From a virus: a stretch of DNA of 28,052 nt. The stretch lies in IMG/VR virus record IMGVR_UViG_3300037264_007788, positions 1 to 28,052 of that record. One strand, written 5' to 3'. Positions within the stretch are counted from its first letter, which is position 1. Every line of letters starts with the position of its first letter. This document shows positions 8,789 to 16,461 of the stretch, piece after piece. The notes beneath the pieces are model-generated. The model made no database searches, had not been told where the DNA came from, and saw only the letters and a program-made list of their open reading frames with translations. The translations under genes were made by a program, and so were the position numbers.

Positions 8789-9268
8789 CTACGCGTAGAC
8801 CTGCCGCCGCTCGTCCTGCGCGCCCGGCTGGAAGGAGTAGCCGTACGGGTTCTGGAGCTGCATATTCGTCATGGTGTCGAAGAAGTCGGGCGACGCGCCG
8901 GAGAGGCCCTGCGCCTGGAAGTCGGCGCGCGCGAGACCGCGGCGCGGGTACGGGCCGGCGAGCGGCGGCGCGTTCTGGCCGAACGAGGCGGGCGCGCCCT
9001 GACCGGCGCCACCGCCGCCGAAGGACTCGTACATGCTGGCGCCGGCGGTGCCGAGCGAGCCGAGCGCTTGGAGCGCGGCCGTCGGGTTCTGGCCGACGAG
9101 GGACCCGATGCCGCCGAGCGCGTCGGCGCCACCGGAGCCGATCGAGCTGAGGAGCTGCATGAGCCAGTTGCCCCCGCTCCCGACGTTCGACGCCGCGCCC
9201 CCGCCAGCGGCGTCGAAGCCACCGAAGAGGTTACTGAGGATGTCGAGGTCGCCGAAGCCAAAGTCCAT
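8789..9268 (-). CDS. Gly-rich probable internal virion protein (159 aa)
   Basis: The ATG at 9268 overlaps the preceding stop (TAATG). The protein is very Gly/Ala-rich, with an N-terminal segment that could insert in a membrane or form a fusion-like helix (LGSLGTAGASMYESF and similar). Its C-terminal region is rich in Pro, Tyr and Gln. Small Gly/Ala-rich proteins in this position are often ejected with DNA. That role is inferred, and no family is recognised. Confidence 0.7.
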   Translation of the reverse strand: MDFGFGDLDILSNLFGGFDAAGGGAASNVGSGGNWLMQLLSSIGSGGADALGGIGSLVGQNPTAALQALGSLGTAGASMYESFGGGGAGQGAPASFGQNAPPLAGPYPRRGLARADFQAQGLSGASPDFFDTMTNMQLQNPYGYSFQPGAQDERRQVYA

Positions 9269-10458
9269 TACGCCCCCGTGCGCGGCGTGGTCGCGCCGCT
9301 GCTACGCGTATCATAGTCGAAGTAGGCGTGCGCGCGCGCGAGTAAATCGGCGAGGGACTGCATCGGCGCGAGGCTGTGGAACGGCTGGGTGCCGGGCGTG
9401 CGCGTGAGGGTCTTGCCGTGCAGCTCGCGGCCGGTCGCGTCGCGGAGGCGCTCGGCGAGGGGACCGCGCGGGATGACGAACTCGCCCTCTTGGAGGGTCG
9501 CGGGGACGTCGCGCTTCCCTTTGCCGCGCGGGCCGGCGATGTAGCCGCCCTTGTGCGGAGCTTGGCCACCAGGACCGCCGGCCGGACCGTCACCCGCGGT
9601 GCCTGGCGCGCCGCCGGCGGTGCCGCCACCCGCAGGGCCGGTGCCGCCGGGTCCAGGCGTCCCGCCCTCGCCAAATTCGTTCGGGCCAACGGTGGGATCG
9701 CTAACGGTGGGATCGCTGGGGTCAACGCCGCTCCGATTCCCAGCCGGTGCGAACGACGTGCTCGATAGGCCGAGGCCACTATACCCGTGCGTCACGGAGA
9801 GTGGGCCACGGCCGATCGCCGAGGAGATCGCCTGCGGGGCGAGCGTCGTCGGCTGGGTGAGATCAATGGCCTCGTCAACGAAGGACGTAAAGTGCGGGTT
9901 GTTGAGGAGCGCCATGACCTGGCCGACCGTCAGGTTGCTCATGCCGGGGACGGTGGCGGCGCTGGCGCCGTACTTGCTTCCCTGGTTGATCGCCATGTTG
10001 ATGCCGCTCACGATCGGGTTCGAGAGCCCGGTCCCGAGGGCCAAGCTCGCGAGCGTCGACATCGCGTTCGTCGCGAGGTTCGGGCCGAATCCGAAGGCGG
10101 TGCCGGCAAACGGGGCACCAACGACACCGAATTGCGCTTGGCCCATCGTCTGCCCGAGCGAGGAGGCTGGGCCGAAGCCGGTGTCTGCGGTCTGTCCAAT
10201 ACCCGATCCGCCGCCGCCCCACATATCGTCGGGGCCGGGGCCAGTGCTGGGGTCCGGAGCAAGCCCAGCCGGGGCCGCGGGCGCGCCTGCGGCGTGGCCG
10301 CCCAGGTACGCGCGGGCGGCGGTCGTCGCGTCGCCTTCGCCGACGTCTGGCAGCATGCGACTGAGATAGCGGCCGAGGAGGTCGGGGTTCATGTTGCGGC
10401 CCATCGCGGACTGGAGCGTCTGGGCCAGCATGGTGATCGTCGGGAGGTCGAGGACCAT
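9268..10458 (-). CDS. virion protein with collagen-like linker and VPATLQEGEFVIPR motif (396 aa)
   Basis: I place the start at the ATG 10458, nine bases after AAGGG; a GTG 24 bases upstream would lie in the ribosome-binding region. The order is a helical N-terminus (1-55), Gly/Ala-rich segments (80-180), a helical patch near 178-200, a collagen-like Gly-Pro-rich linker (262-301), then DVPATLQEGEFVIPR at 317-331. Variants of that motif recur near the C-terminus of phage tape-measure and internal proteins. A 15-bp tandem duplication encodes SDPTV twice. Likely an internal or tail-length-like component; the exact role is unknown. Confidence 0.75.
   Translation of the reverse strand: MVLDLPTITMLAQTLQSAMGRNMNPDLLGRYLSRMLPDVGEGDATTAARAYLGGHAAGAPAAPAGLAPDPSTGPGPDDMWGGGGSGIGQTADTGFGPASSLGQTMGQAQFGVVGAPFAGTAFGFGPNLATNAMSTLASLALGTGLSNPIVSGINMAINQGSKYGASAATVPGMSNLTVGQVMALLNNPHFTSFVDEAIDLTQPTTLAPQAISSAIGRGPLSVTHGYSGLGLSSTSFAPAGNRSGVDPSDPTVSDPTVGPNEFGEGGTPGPGGTGPAGGGTAGGAPGTAGDGPAGGPGGQAPHKGGYIAGPRGKGKRDVPATLQEGEFVIPRGPLAERLRDATGRELHGKTLTRTPGTQPFHSLAPMQSLADLLARAHAYFDYDTRSSGATTPRTGA
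9688..9717. repeat. 15-bp tandem duplication inside a virion gene
   Basis: The unit aacggtgggatcgct occurs twice in direct succession. On the coding minus strand it adds a second SDPTV pentapeptide just before the Gly/Pro-rich linker. It keeps the frame, so it looks like a linker-length variation. Confidence 0.85.
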
Positions 10459-10514
10459 CGGCTTAGCCCTTTTCCTTAGCACATGCGGTACAAGTACATG
10501 AATTCATTAGCTTT
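10459..10514. promoter_or_regulatory. AT-rich 56-bp gap with two adjacent palindromes
   Basis: This is one of the longer spaces in an otherwise packed gene array and is clearly more AT-rich than its surroundings. It contains gtacaagtac (10488-10497) directly followed by atgaattcat (10498-10507), both inverted repeats. The downstream ribosome binding site (AAGGAAAAGGG on the minus strand) is also here. I see no good -35/-10 pair, and no stem followed by a T-run, so a regulatory role is only suggested. Confidence 0.35.
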
Positions 10515-11066
10515 CTATCCCTCGATCCAAAAACGCACGTGTTTGAACTTGAAGGTGTTGCCGGCGCCGCCGACGAGCAGGCCCACGGACGAGGTCGTCG
10601 CGGTCGGCAGGTCGACGTTCGCCGTTTGCGTCACGAGCGTGCCGAGCGTGTTCGTGTCCATCGCGGCGGCGATGAGCGGGCGCGCGACGTCGGTGTCGTG
10701 ACCGCCCACGAAGAGGAGGGCCAGGCCGTTGCCAGTGCCGACGTTGGCGAAGGTCGAAGCGGCGGTGACGTTCGTGGCGTTCACGCGCCAGATGAGGGTC
10801 GGGGCGGCGGTAGCGCCAGACCACGAGAACGGCACCATCGCGATAATGGACTTCGTGGCGACGACGGAGACGCTCCAGTCCTTTGAGGCGCCGGTCGCGA
10901 CGGTGTAGAGGCTGTCGTCGACGAAGCCCTGTTGGAAGACGCCGATCGTGCCGGGGATGTTCATGGCATTGAACGTGTTGTAGAGGGTCACGACCTGCGA
11001 GGCGTCGGCAACGGAGCCGTTGGCGAGGCCGGCCGGAATCGGCAGGTTCTGGGTGATGATCGGCAC
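10515..11066 (-). CDS. beta-rich virion/tail-associated protein (183 aa)
   Basis: The start is a GTG three bases after the upstream TGA, with GGG-containing sequence before it. The 183-residue product is rich in Thr, Val, Ala and Asn. The strand-rich pattern (WSVSVVATKSIIAMVPFSWS, then LALLFVGGHDTD) suggests an all-beta fold, and it ends with an aromatic strand (FKFKHVRFWIEG). It sits immediately after the tail hub gene, so a tail appendage or needle-associated role is plausible. Family not recognised. Confidence 0.75.
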   Translation of the reverse strand: MPIITQNLPIPAGLANGSVADASQVVTLYNTFNAMNIPGTIGVFQQGFVDDSLYTVATGASKDWSVSVVATKSIIAMVPFSWSGATAAPTLIWRVNATNVTAASTFANVGTGNGLALLFVGGHDTDVARPLIAAAMDTNTLGTLVTQTANVDLPTATTSSVGLLVGGAGNTFKFKHVRFWIEG

Positions 11067-11069
11067 GGG

Positions 11070-12668
11070 TCAGACCCTCGCTTTCGTGAGCGGCTTCGAC
11101 AGCGCCTGGATGGTCACGCCGCGGACGCGCACGGAGCCGGTGCCGCTTACGGTCAGCGCGCACGAGGCGGCGGTGCGCATGATGTCGACGGAGACGCGGG
11201 ACTCGACGGTCTGGCCGGCGCCCCAGATGAACTGGCCCCAGATCGTCGTCGGGGAGCCCCAGAGGGAGCCGGTCGACGGCGCGCTGAATGTCGCGGTACG
11301 GCCGAACGTCCCGAGCCCGGCGGGCGCGACGGTGACGCTGACGGGCTGCGTCGGGGTGTAGACGACGTCGAGGGTCGCGCGGCGGAAGTAGGCGACTTCG
11401 GTCGCGAGGTTCGTCGGCGACATAGGGCGCATCTGAAAGGCCCAGTCGATGAGGGTGCCGTTATCGGTCGGGTCGCCGCCAAAGAGGCGGATGAGCTGGC
11501 CGCTGGCCGCGGTGCCGGCCTGGACCTGCGGCTGCGTAGTCGGCGTCGTCACGAGCGCGAGCGACTGAAAGGGCGTCGGGTAGTCGCAGATCGTCCAGGC
11601 TTTGCGGATGAGGTCGTAGATGAAGACGCGCGTGAGGGCGTTACCGGAGACCGGGACGGCGCAGACGTACAGCGGCGGGTTCTGGGACTGGACGGAGGCG
11701 GCGCGGATCACGGCGGCGAAGTTGATGCCGCTGACGCCGTTGGCGTGCGAGAGCGGGCCTGGCGGGTCGCCGAAGATCGCGGGGCGGATTTCTTCGCTGA
11801 TGAGCTTGTCGTCGACACCGTTGTAGAGGGCGAAGCCTTTGTGGGTCAGGCGGATGATGCCGAAGCCGGCGACGAACTGGATCGAGCGCGGGGCCAGGCA
11901 GCCCATGTCGGACTTGATGCGCTGGACGGAGAAGTTCGCCGCGCCGAAGACGCCGTTGATCTGATAGGCGGAGTAGTTCTTGAAGGCCACGAGGGTCGCG
12001 GTCGGGCTGATGCCGGTCTCGGCGATCGTGTAGGCGGACAGGCCCATGCCGACCTGGCCGTCGTCTTTGGCGATGAAGGACTGGTTCGCGGACGGCCACG
12101 AGCCGGTCGGGTTGACGGCGTCCGACATGCGCAAGGACGACGGACCGTCAAGGACAGTCGTCGTCGGCGCGGTGTTCCAGACCCAGAGCGAGCCCAGGTG
12201 GAAGGCGATGTGCTGCGTACCGGGCGGCACGGTCTGGCCGCCGAGGGCGGTGATCGGCGTGTACGTGGTTCCGTCCCACGTTTGCGGGGATTCGTAGCCG
12301 AGGGCGAAGACTTCGCGGTCGACGGCCGTCACGGACTGTGGAATGAGGAAGCCGGTCGTCGTCGTGGCGACGAGGGTCCACGGGTCCGTATCGGTACGGT
12401 ACAGTACGTTCTGCGTACCGGTGTTCTGGAGGGCGAAGGGGAACGAGGTCCCGTCGACGCGGTTCAGGATGCCGCGGTAGACGAGCGGGTTGGTCGTGTC
12501 CGGGGACGTCGAGACGGTCAACGAGCCGTCACGGGTCGAGAGCGAGCCGTGCTCGTCCAGGAGCATGTTGCGGACGTTCAGGAGCTGGCGCGGCTGCACG
12601 AGGTACGGGTTGGCGACCATGTTGATGCCGCCGGAGAAGTCGCGCTGGGCGAGGGGCTGGAGGGGCAT
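11070..12668 (-). CDS. tail hub / DNA-stabilisation-like propeller protein (532 aa)
   Basis: The 532-residue protein opens with a signature common to podovirus hub or stabilisation proteins (P22 gp10-like): QRDFSGGINMVANPYLVQP followed by NVRNMLLDEHGSLSTRDG. The rest is a repetitive beta-rich array (residues about 60-430) suggesting a propeller, then a C-terminal beta domain. It starts in a TAATG overlap with the membrane-protein gene, and the adaptor lies just upstream, the expected neck order. The role would be closing the portal channel and anchoring the tail. Assignment rests on the N-terminal signature, length and position. Confidence 0.8.
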   Translation of the reverse strand: MPLQPLAQRDFSGGINMVANPYLVQPRQLLNVRNMLLDEHGSLSTRDGSLTVSTSPDTTNPLVYRGILNRVDGTSFPFALQNTGTQNVLYRTDTDPWTLVATTTTGFLIPQSVTAVDREVFALGYESPQTWDGTTYTPITALGGQTVPPGTQHIAFHLGSLWVWNTAPTTTVLDGPSSLRMSDAVNPTGSWPSANQSFIAKDDGQVGMGLSAYTIAETGISPTATLVAFKNYSAYQINGVFGAANFSVQRIKSDMGCLAPRSIQFVAGFGIIRLTHKGFALYNGVDDKLISEEIRPAIFGDPPGPLSHANGVSGINFAAVIRAASVQSQNPPLYVCAVPVSGNALTRVFIYDLIRKAWTICDYPTPFQSLALVTTPTTQPQVQAGTAASGQLIRLFGGDPTDNGTLIDWAFQMRPMSPTNLATEVAYFRRATLDVVYTPTQPVSVTVAPAGLGTFGRTATFSAPSTGSLWGSPTTIWGQFIWGAGQTVESRVSVDIMRTAASCALTVSGTGSVRVRGVTIQALSKPLTKARV

Positions 12669-13018
12669 TATTCGTCAATCCACGGACAGGCGCGGATGAA
12701 ACTGCCCGGCTGATAGGTCTTGCGGAACCAGGTCCGCTCGTCCACACCCATCGCGACGACGCAGGAGGTGCGGTCCAGCGACAGGCGTATCCTCTCCTGA
12801 TTCTTGAGAATGAGCGCATGCGCGGCGTCTGCGTGCCCGTTCACGCGTCTGAGTTCGTCGGCGATCAGCGTGTTCTCTCTGGTGATCGTCTGCTGGATTA
12901 GGTAGCCCGCGTAGAAGTTGGAGGCCGCGAGCACTACGACTGCGATGACCATGATAACGGTCGTCCCACGAGCCGTGAGGGTCTTGGCCGCCCAGTTCGC
13001 TTCGAGTTCGTCAGCCAT
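12668..13018 (-). CDS. single-pass membrane protein between neck genes (116 aa)
   Basis: The product starts at the ATG 13018 in a TGATG overlap and ends in a TAATG overlap. A hydrophobic helix at about residues 19-41 (VIMVIAVVVLAASNFYAGYL) follows a short charged N-terminus. A helical region and a C-terminal part with two cysteines come after. The topology would suit a holin- or spanin-like protein, but no endolysin is nearby and the gene lies between adaptor and hub. It could equally be a virion or morphogenesis factor. Function unknown. Confidence 0.75.
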   Translation of the reverse strand: MADELEANWAAKTLTARGTTVIMVIAVVVLAASNFYAGYLIQQTITRENTLIADELRRVNGHADAAHALILKNQERIRLSLDRTSCVVAMGVDERTWFRKTYQPGSFIRACPWIDE

Positions 13019-13938
13019 CACGGCACCACGACGCGGCCGTACCAGAGGACCGGGCCGTCGGTGGCCGAGCGGACCTGGAGCCCCTGGCGCAAGCCGGGCA
13101 CGGGGTTCTTCGTCTCGAGCGCGCGCATCGCCTCGGTAAACTCCTGGCGGAGCCGGGACGCCGTCCCGTGGTCCTGTTCGGCTTCGCGGACCTTCGAGAG
13201 GACGTAGACCTCGATGAGCGGCGTCAGCCCCACGGGGATTTCGACGAGGTCGGTGGCGCTCGTGAGCGGCGTCGGGAGACGGGAAACTTTCATCATGACG
13301 TTCCGTTCCGTGGCGACGGCGCCGCTGAGGTGCGAGACGGCGGTCGTGCCCGCTTGGCCGCGCAGGATGGCGGCGAGGCCGACCGGCGCGGTCGTCACGG
13401 TCCGGTAGGCGATGATCTCGCCGTCGATGTCGAGGTAGCCGTACGGGCGGAAGCCAGCGGTCGACGTGAGCGAGATGACGACCGCCGCCGCGTCGATCGA
13501 CGTGGCGAGGGTTGTCACGGCGCCGGTCCGATCGCACGCCGGGTACAGCGCGAGGCGCGGCGTCTGATGAATCGAGTGCGGGCCGAAGAAGTAGGAGCGC
13601 GAGGTGATCTTCGTCAAGCCGAGATTGCTGTACTCCGGCGCGCGGACACAGACGAAGTTGTCGTACCAGAGCTGCTCGACGGACAGCGTCGTCGAGGGGA
13701 GGACATAGAGGTCCATGCCCTGCGTGGACTGGAGGGCGTACCAGTCCTGGATGATCGGGGCCGTGGTCGCCATGATGCGGAGGCCGTCGTTCATCCACCG
13801 GAGGAGAGACGCCAACGTGAAGGCCGTGCCGTCCTGGGACGGGTCCGTGACCTGGTCCGGGATCATGTCGCGGATCGACGAGAGGACGGAGGCGGCGGTC
13901 GTCCCGGCGACGGGCGTGCCAATGGCGGGCGTGGGCAT
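13018..13938 (-). CDS. head-tail adaptor-like protein (306 aa)
   Basis: The 306-residue product starts in a TGATG overlap. The first 90 residues are helical (SSIRDMIPDQ, LASLLRWMNDGLRIMATTAP), a pattern seen in phage neck adaptor proteins of the P22 gp4-like type. A beta-rich insertion (about 130-210) and a helical C-terminus (EVYVLSKVREAEQDHGTASR) follow. Position between the capsid region and the tail hub supports a connector that docks on the portal. This is inference from fold pattern and order rather than a family-defining motif. Confidence 0.7.
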   Translation of the reverse strand: MPTPAIGTPVAGTTAASVLSSIRDMIPDQVTDPSQDGTAFTLASLLRWMNDGLRIMATTAPIIQDWYALQSTQGMDLYVLPSTTLSVEQLWYDNFVCVRAPEYSNLGLTKITSRSYFFGPHSIHQTPRLALYPACDRTGAVTTLATSIDAAAVVISLTSTAGFRPYGYLDIDGEIIAYRTVTTAPVGLAAILRGQAGTTAVSHLSGAVATERNVMMKVSRLPTPLTSATDLVEIPVGLTPLIEVYVLSKVREAEQDHGTASRLRQEFTEAMRALETKNPVPGLRQGLQVRSATDGPVLWYGRVVVP

Positions 13939-14522
13939 CAGGCCTGCTTCCGCCAGGTGGGCGTCGTGAGATCGTACGTGAGGAGAAAGGTCTGGTTCGC
14001 CGCCATCGCGACGGAGGCGCCGGTGCCGGTGAGGATGCGGTTCGCGGCGAGCGAGGCGGCGTCGGCGTTCGTGACCGTGATCGTCTGCGCGCCGACGTTC
14101 AAGAGCAGAATCTCAGTCCCGTCGAAGAGCGGGGCGGCGATGCCGGTCAGGTTGACGGGCGCGGTCGCGCTGATGCGCCAGCGGCGGGCCTGGAGGCCAT
14201 TCGACGGGGCATAGTCGTTCGTGTTCGCGGCGAGCGCCGCCGGCGTGATAAAACCGGCCGCATCCCACAAGAGGATGTCGGTCGTCGCGGCGGCGGTGAA
14301 GGTGTAGCCGCCTTTGACGATCGTGACGTCGTAGCGGCCGTTGCCGGCGTAGAACTGGTACGTGCCGTCGACGGCGCCCACGAACGGGTTCGCGAGCGCG
14401 GTGTACGTCGCGGTCGAGAAGATGGAGGCGACCGTCGCCGTCCCAGCCAGCTTGACCGTGATCGACGGGTTTGCGAGGGCGTTCCCCGCGGTGTCCTGGG
14501 CGACGCCGGCGACGCGCTGCAT
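13938..14522 (-). CDS. beta-rich appendage/fibre-like protein (194 aa)
   Basis: The ATG at 14522 lies two bases after the previous stop (TAAccATG). The N-terminal half looks like a carboxypeptidase-regulatory or Ig-like beta domain (AGNALANPSITVKLAGT, then GTYQFYAGNGRYDVTIVKGG), as found in phage fibre and appendage proteins. A second beta-rich half follows. No cysteine or catalytic motif is evident. It closes the enzyme cassette, so it might be the modified or partner protein, but that is speculation. Confidence 0.75.
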   Translation of the reverse strand: MQRVAGVAQDTAGNALANPSITVKLAGTATVASIFSTATYTALANPFVGAVDGTYQFYAGNGRYDVTIVKGGYTFTAAATTDILLWDAAGFITPAALAANTNDYAPSNGLQARRWRISATAPVNLTGIAAPLFDGTEILLLNVGAQTITVTNADAASLAANRILTGTGASVAMAANQTFLLTYDLTTPTWRKQA

Positions 14523-14524
14523 GG

Positions 14525-15277
14525 TTAGGTGCTCACGGGCCGGAGGCCCGCGAGGGCCCCGCCGCGCTGCTCGCGCTCGTGGACGGAGGCCCAGTAGGCC
14601 TGCTCGTCGGCCGCGCCTTTCCAGCGGGCGAGCTCCTCCGAGGCCGCGGCGATCTTGGCGGCGATGCCGGCTTTCCGGTCGGCGATGACGGTCGCCCACT
14701 GATCGAACGGCATCGGGTGGTAGCCGTAGCGCCAGCCACTGAGGCCGTACGGCTTCAAGAGGGCGGACTGCTCCGGGATCGTGACCTTGATGCCGGCGCC
14801 CTTGGCGTAGTAGAGGAGCGCTTCGCAGGAGGGTTTCTGGTAGCCGTACTCGCTCTCGTGGATCATGTCGACGCCCCAGACGCCGATCTCCTCGGCGCCT
14901 TCGGCGATGGCGTCGGCGATCATGTAGGCGATCGAGGAGGCGAAGTATTCGCCGAACTGGGCGACGCGCTCGTCGATCGGGTAGCGGACGGAGGACGGGT
15001 AGGCCGGGTGGCGCTCGAGCATGACGAGCGGGATCGGGCAGGCGCGCATCCACGCGGCGTAGTCTGTGCCGGCGACCTGATCGGCGAGCGGGTCGGCGTG
15101 CATCTCGTACCAGCGCGTCGCGCGCGGGAGGAAGCGGTAGAGCTGGTTCTCGCCCCAGATCGCCCAGGACGGGTCGTGGTACGGGGCCAGGTCCATCGTC
15201 GACTCGGAGAAGCCGAGGATCGCGATTTTCTTCCGCGGCGGCGACGGGTCGTCGAACTGGATGCGGTACTCTTTCAT
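14525..15277 (-). CDS. Rossmann-like putative glycosyltransferase (DUF115/GT42-like), 250 aa
   Basis: The start ATG overlaps the methyltransferase stop as ATGA, so the two are translationally coupled. After a short N-terminus comes a Rossmann-like first strand and loop, KIAILGFSEST (17-27), then WAIWGENQLY (38-47). A conserved-looking second half has SSIAYMIADAIAEGAEEIGV (114-133), GVDM (135-138) and EYGYQ (143-147). The helix followed by an EIGVWGVDM-type strand resembles DUF115/MptE-like and sialyltransferase-like proteins, so a nucleotide-sugar or other diphosphate ligand is plausible. No active site can be proved. It is an unusual gene in a head-assembly operon. Confidence 0.6.
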   Translation of the reverse strand: MKEYRIQFDDPSPPRKKIAILGFSESTMDLAPYHDPSWAIWGENQLYRFLPRATRWYEMHADPLADQVAGTDYAAWMRACPIPLVMLERHPAYPSSVRYPIDERVAQFGEYFASSIAYMIADAIAEGAEEIGVWGVDMIHESEYGYQKPSCEALLYYAKGAGIKVTIPEQSALLKPYGLSGWRYGYHPMPFDQWATVIADRKAGIAAKIAAASEELARWKGAADEQAYWASVHEREQRGGALAGLRPVST

Positions 15278-15915
15278 GCGGGCTCCAGGGTCAGGGTGCA
15301 CACGGCGTTCAGCCGGTCCACGGGCGGGTGGACGGGCAGCACGGACACGGTGGCGTCGCGGCCGAGGTCGCGACAGACCGTGTCGAGGGCCAGAATGTAG
15401 TCGTGGGTCCACTCGGGGTAGGCGAGCAGGGCGCGGCCGGCGCGGCGGTCCGGGGCCATCGGCTCGGCGAGCACGAGGGCCACGCGCGCCTCGGCGACGA
15501 GGCGCCGGAGGACGGCGGGAAGGTCGTCTGGCGCCACGTACGCGAGCGTGTAGCACGTCAGGATGACGTCCGGCTTGACGAGGAACGGGGCGTTCAGGTC
15601 GTCAAGGAGGTCGCCGTGCCAGAGGACGACCTGCGGGTCGTCGCGAAAGTACATCTTCCCCACCTCGATTGCAGCCGCGTGCACATCAGACCCCTGGCAC
15701 AGCGAAGACGGAAAGTGCTGCCGGATCAGGCGCAAGTTCGGGCCCACGTGGCAGCCAGGCTCGTACAGACGCGTCCAAGCGGGGAGCGCCCGAAGCGCCT
15801 GCACGATGACCTGGCGATGCCGCTGGCCCGTACTGGCCCAGTACGTCTCGCACCACGCGTCGTGGTCGACGCGGGGCGCAGCCCAGAACGCGGTCGCCTC
15901 CGCGGTGACAGCCAT
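15274..15915 (-). CDS. class I SAM-dependent methyltransferase (213 aa)
   Basis: The start is the ATG 15915, nine bases after the stop of the decoration-like gene; a longer in-frame extension would run through that gene. Motif I is EPGCHVGPNLRLI (52-64), the acidic SAM ribose contact is GSDVHA around D77, a GDLLDD element follows at 101-106, and VILTCYTLAYV (117-127) corresponds to motif IV. There is no NPPY or DPPY, so a DNA adenine target is unlikely. The closest type is small-molecule, protein or sugar methyltransferases. Coupling to the putative glycosyltransferase suggests modification of a glycan or capsid component (inference). Confidence 0.8.
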   Translation of the reverse strand: MAVTAEATAFWAAPRVDHDAWCETYWASTGQRHRQVIVQALRALPAWTRLYEPGCHVGPNLRLIRQHFPSSLCQGSDVHAAAIEVGKMYFRDDPQVVLWHGDLLDDLNAPFLVKPDVILTCYTLAYVAPDDLPAVLRRLVAEARVALVLAEPMAPDRRAGRALLAYPEWTHDYILALDTVCRDLGRDATVSVLPVHPPVDRLNAVCTLTLEPA

Positions 15916-15923
15916 CGCGCGCC

Positions 15924-16448
15924 CTAAGCGGCGTCGATGATAATATCCACCGCCGTCGAGGAGGCCACCGAGCCGAACGCCTGCGGCGTCACGAAGTTGA
16001 CGCGCGCGAACTGGCACCCAGCGACGAAGGGCACAGTGCCTTGCAGCGTGAACGAGTAGACGGCACCAGTCGCGGTGCCGGCCATGACCTTCGAGTCGAG
16101 GACGTAGATGTTCCCGACCGTCTGCGTGCCGGAGCCGGTGGAGGTCCCGGTGGCGAAGGCCGTCGAGGTTGCGGCTTCGAGCTGGATGATCGGCCCGATG
16201 CGGGCGCCGGTCGAGGTGGTGTCGGCGATCGTGGATTTGACGAAAACGACGGCGCGGAAGTTCTTGCGCGGGGCGCCGAAGTCCCCTTGCGAGGACGAGA
16301 CGGTCGCGGTCGCGGCCATCGTGGTGTCGACGAACTGCCACCGCGCGCCGGGCAGTTGCCCGGCCGTGGACGAGGACGTCGTCGGCGTGGTAACGAGACC
16401 GGCGAACTCCGTGACCTGCTGGACGTTGTTTAGAAGCTGCATCGCCAT
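15924..16448 (-). CDS. capsid decoration-like beta-rich protein (174 aa)
   Basis: The start ATG has AGGAGG eight bases upstream. The 174-residue product is rich in Thr, Ser, Ala and Val with a beta-strand rhythm, and contains one cysteine. It lies directly downstream of the major capsid gene, the usual place for a head decoration or stabilising protein. That placement plus composition is the basis of the call. It could alternatively be a minor capsid subunit. Confidence 0.7.
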   Translation of the reverse strand: MAMQLLNNVQQVTEFAGLVTTPTTSSSTAGQLPGARWQFVDTTMAATATVSSSQGDFGAPRKNFRAVVFVKSTIADTTSTGARIGPIIQLEAATSTAFATGTSTGSGTQTVGNIYVLDSKVMAGTATGAVYSFTLQGTVPFVAGCQFARVNFVTPQAFGSVASSTAVDIIIDAA

Positions 16449-16461
16449 TGGGGTCGGCCTC

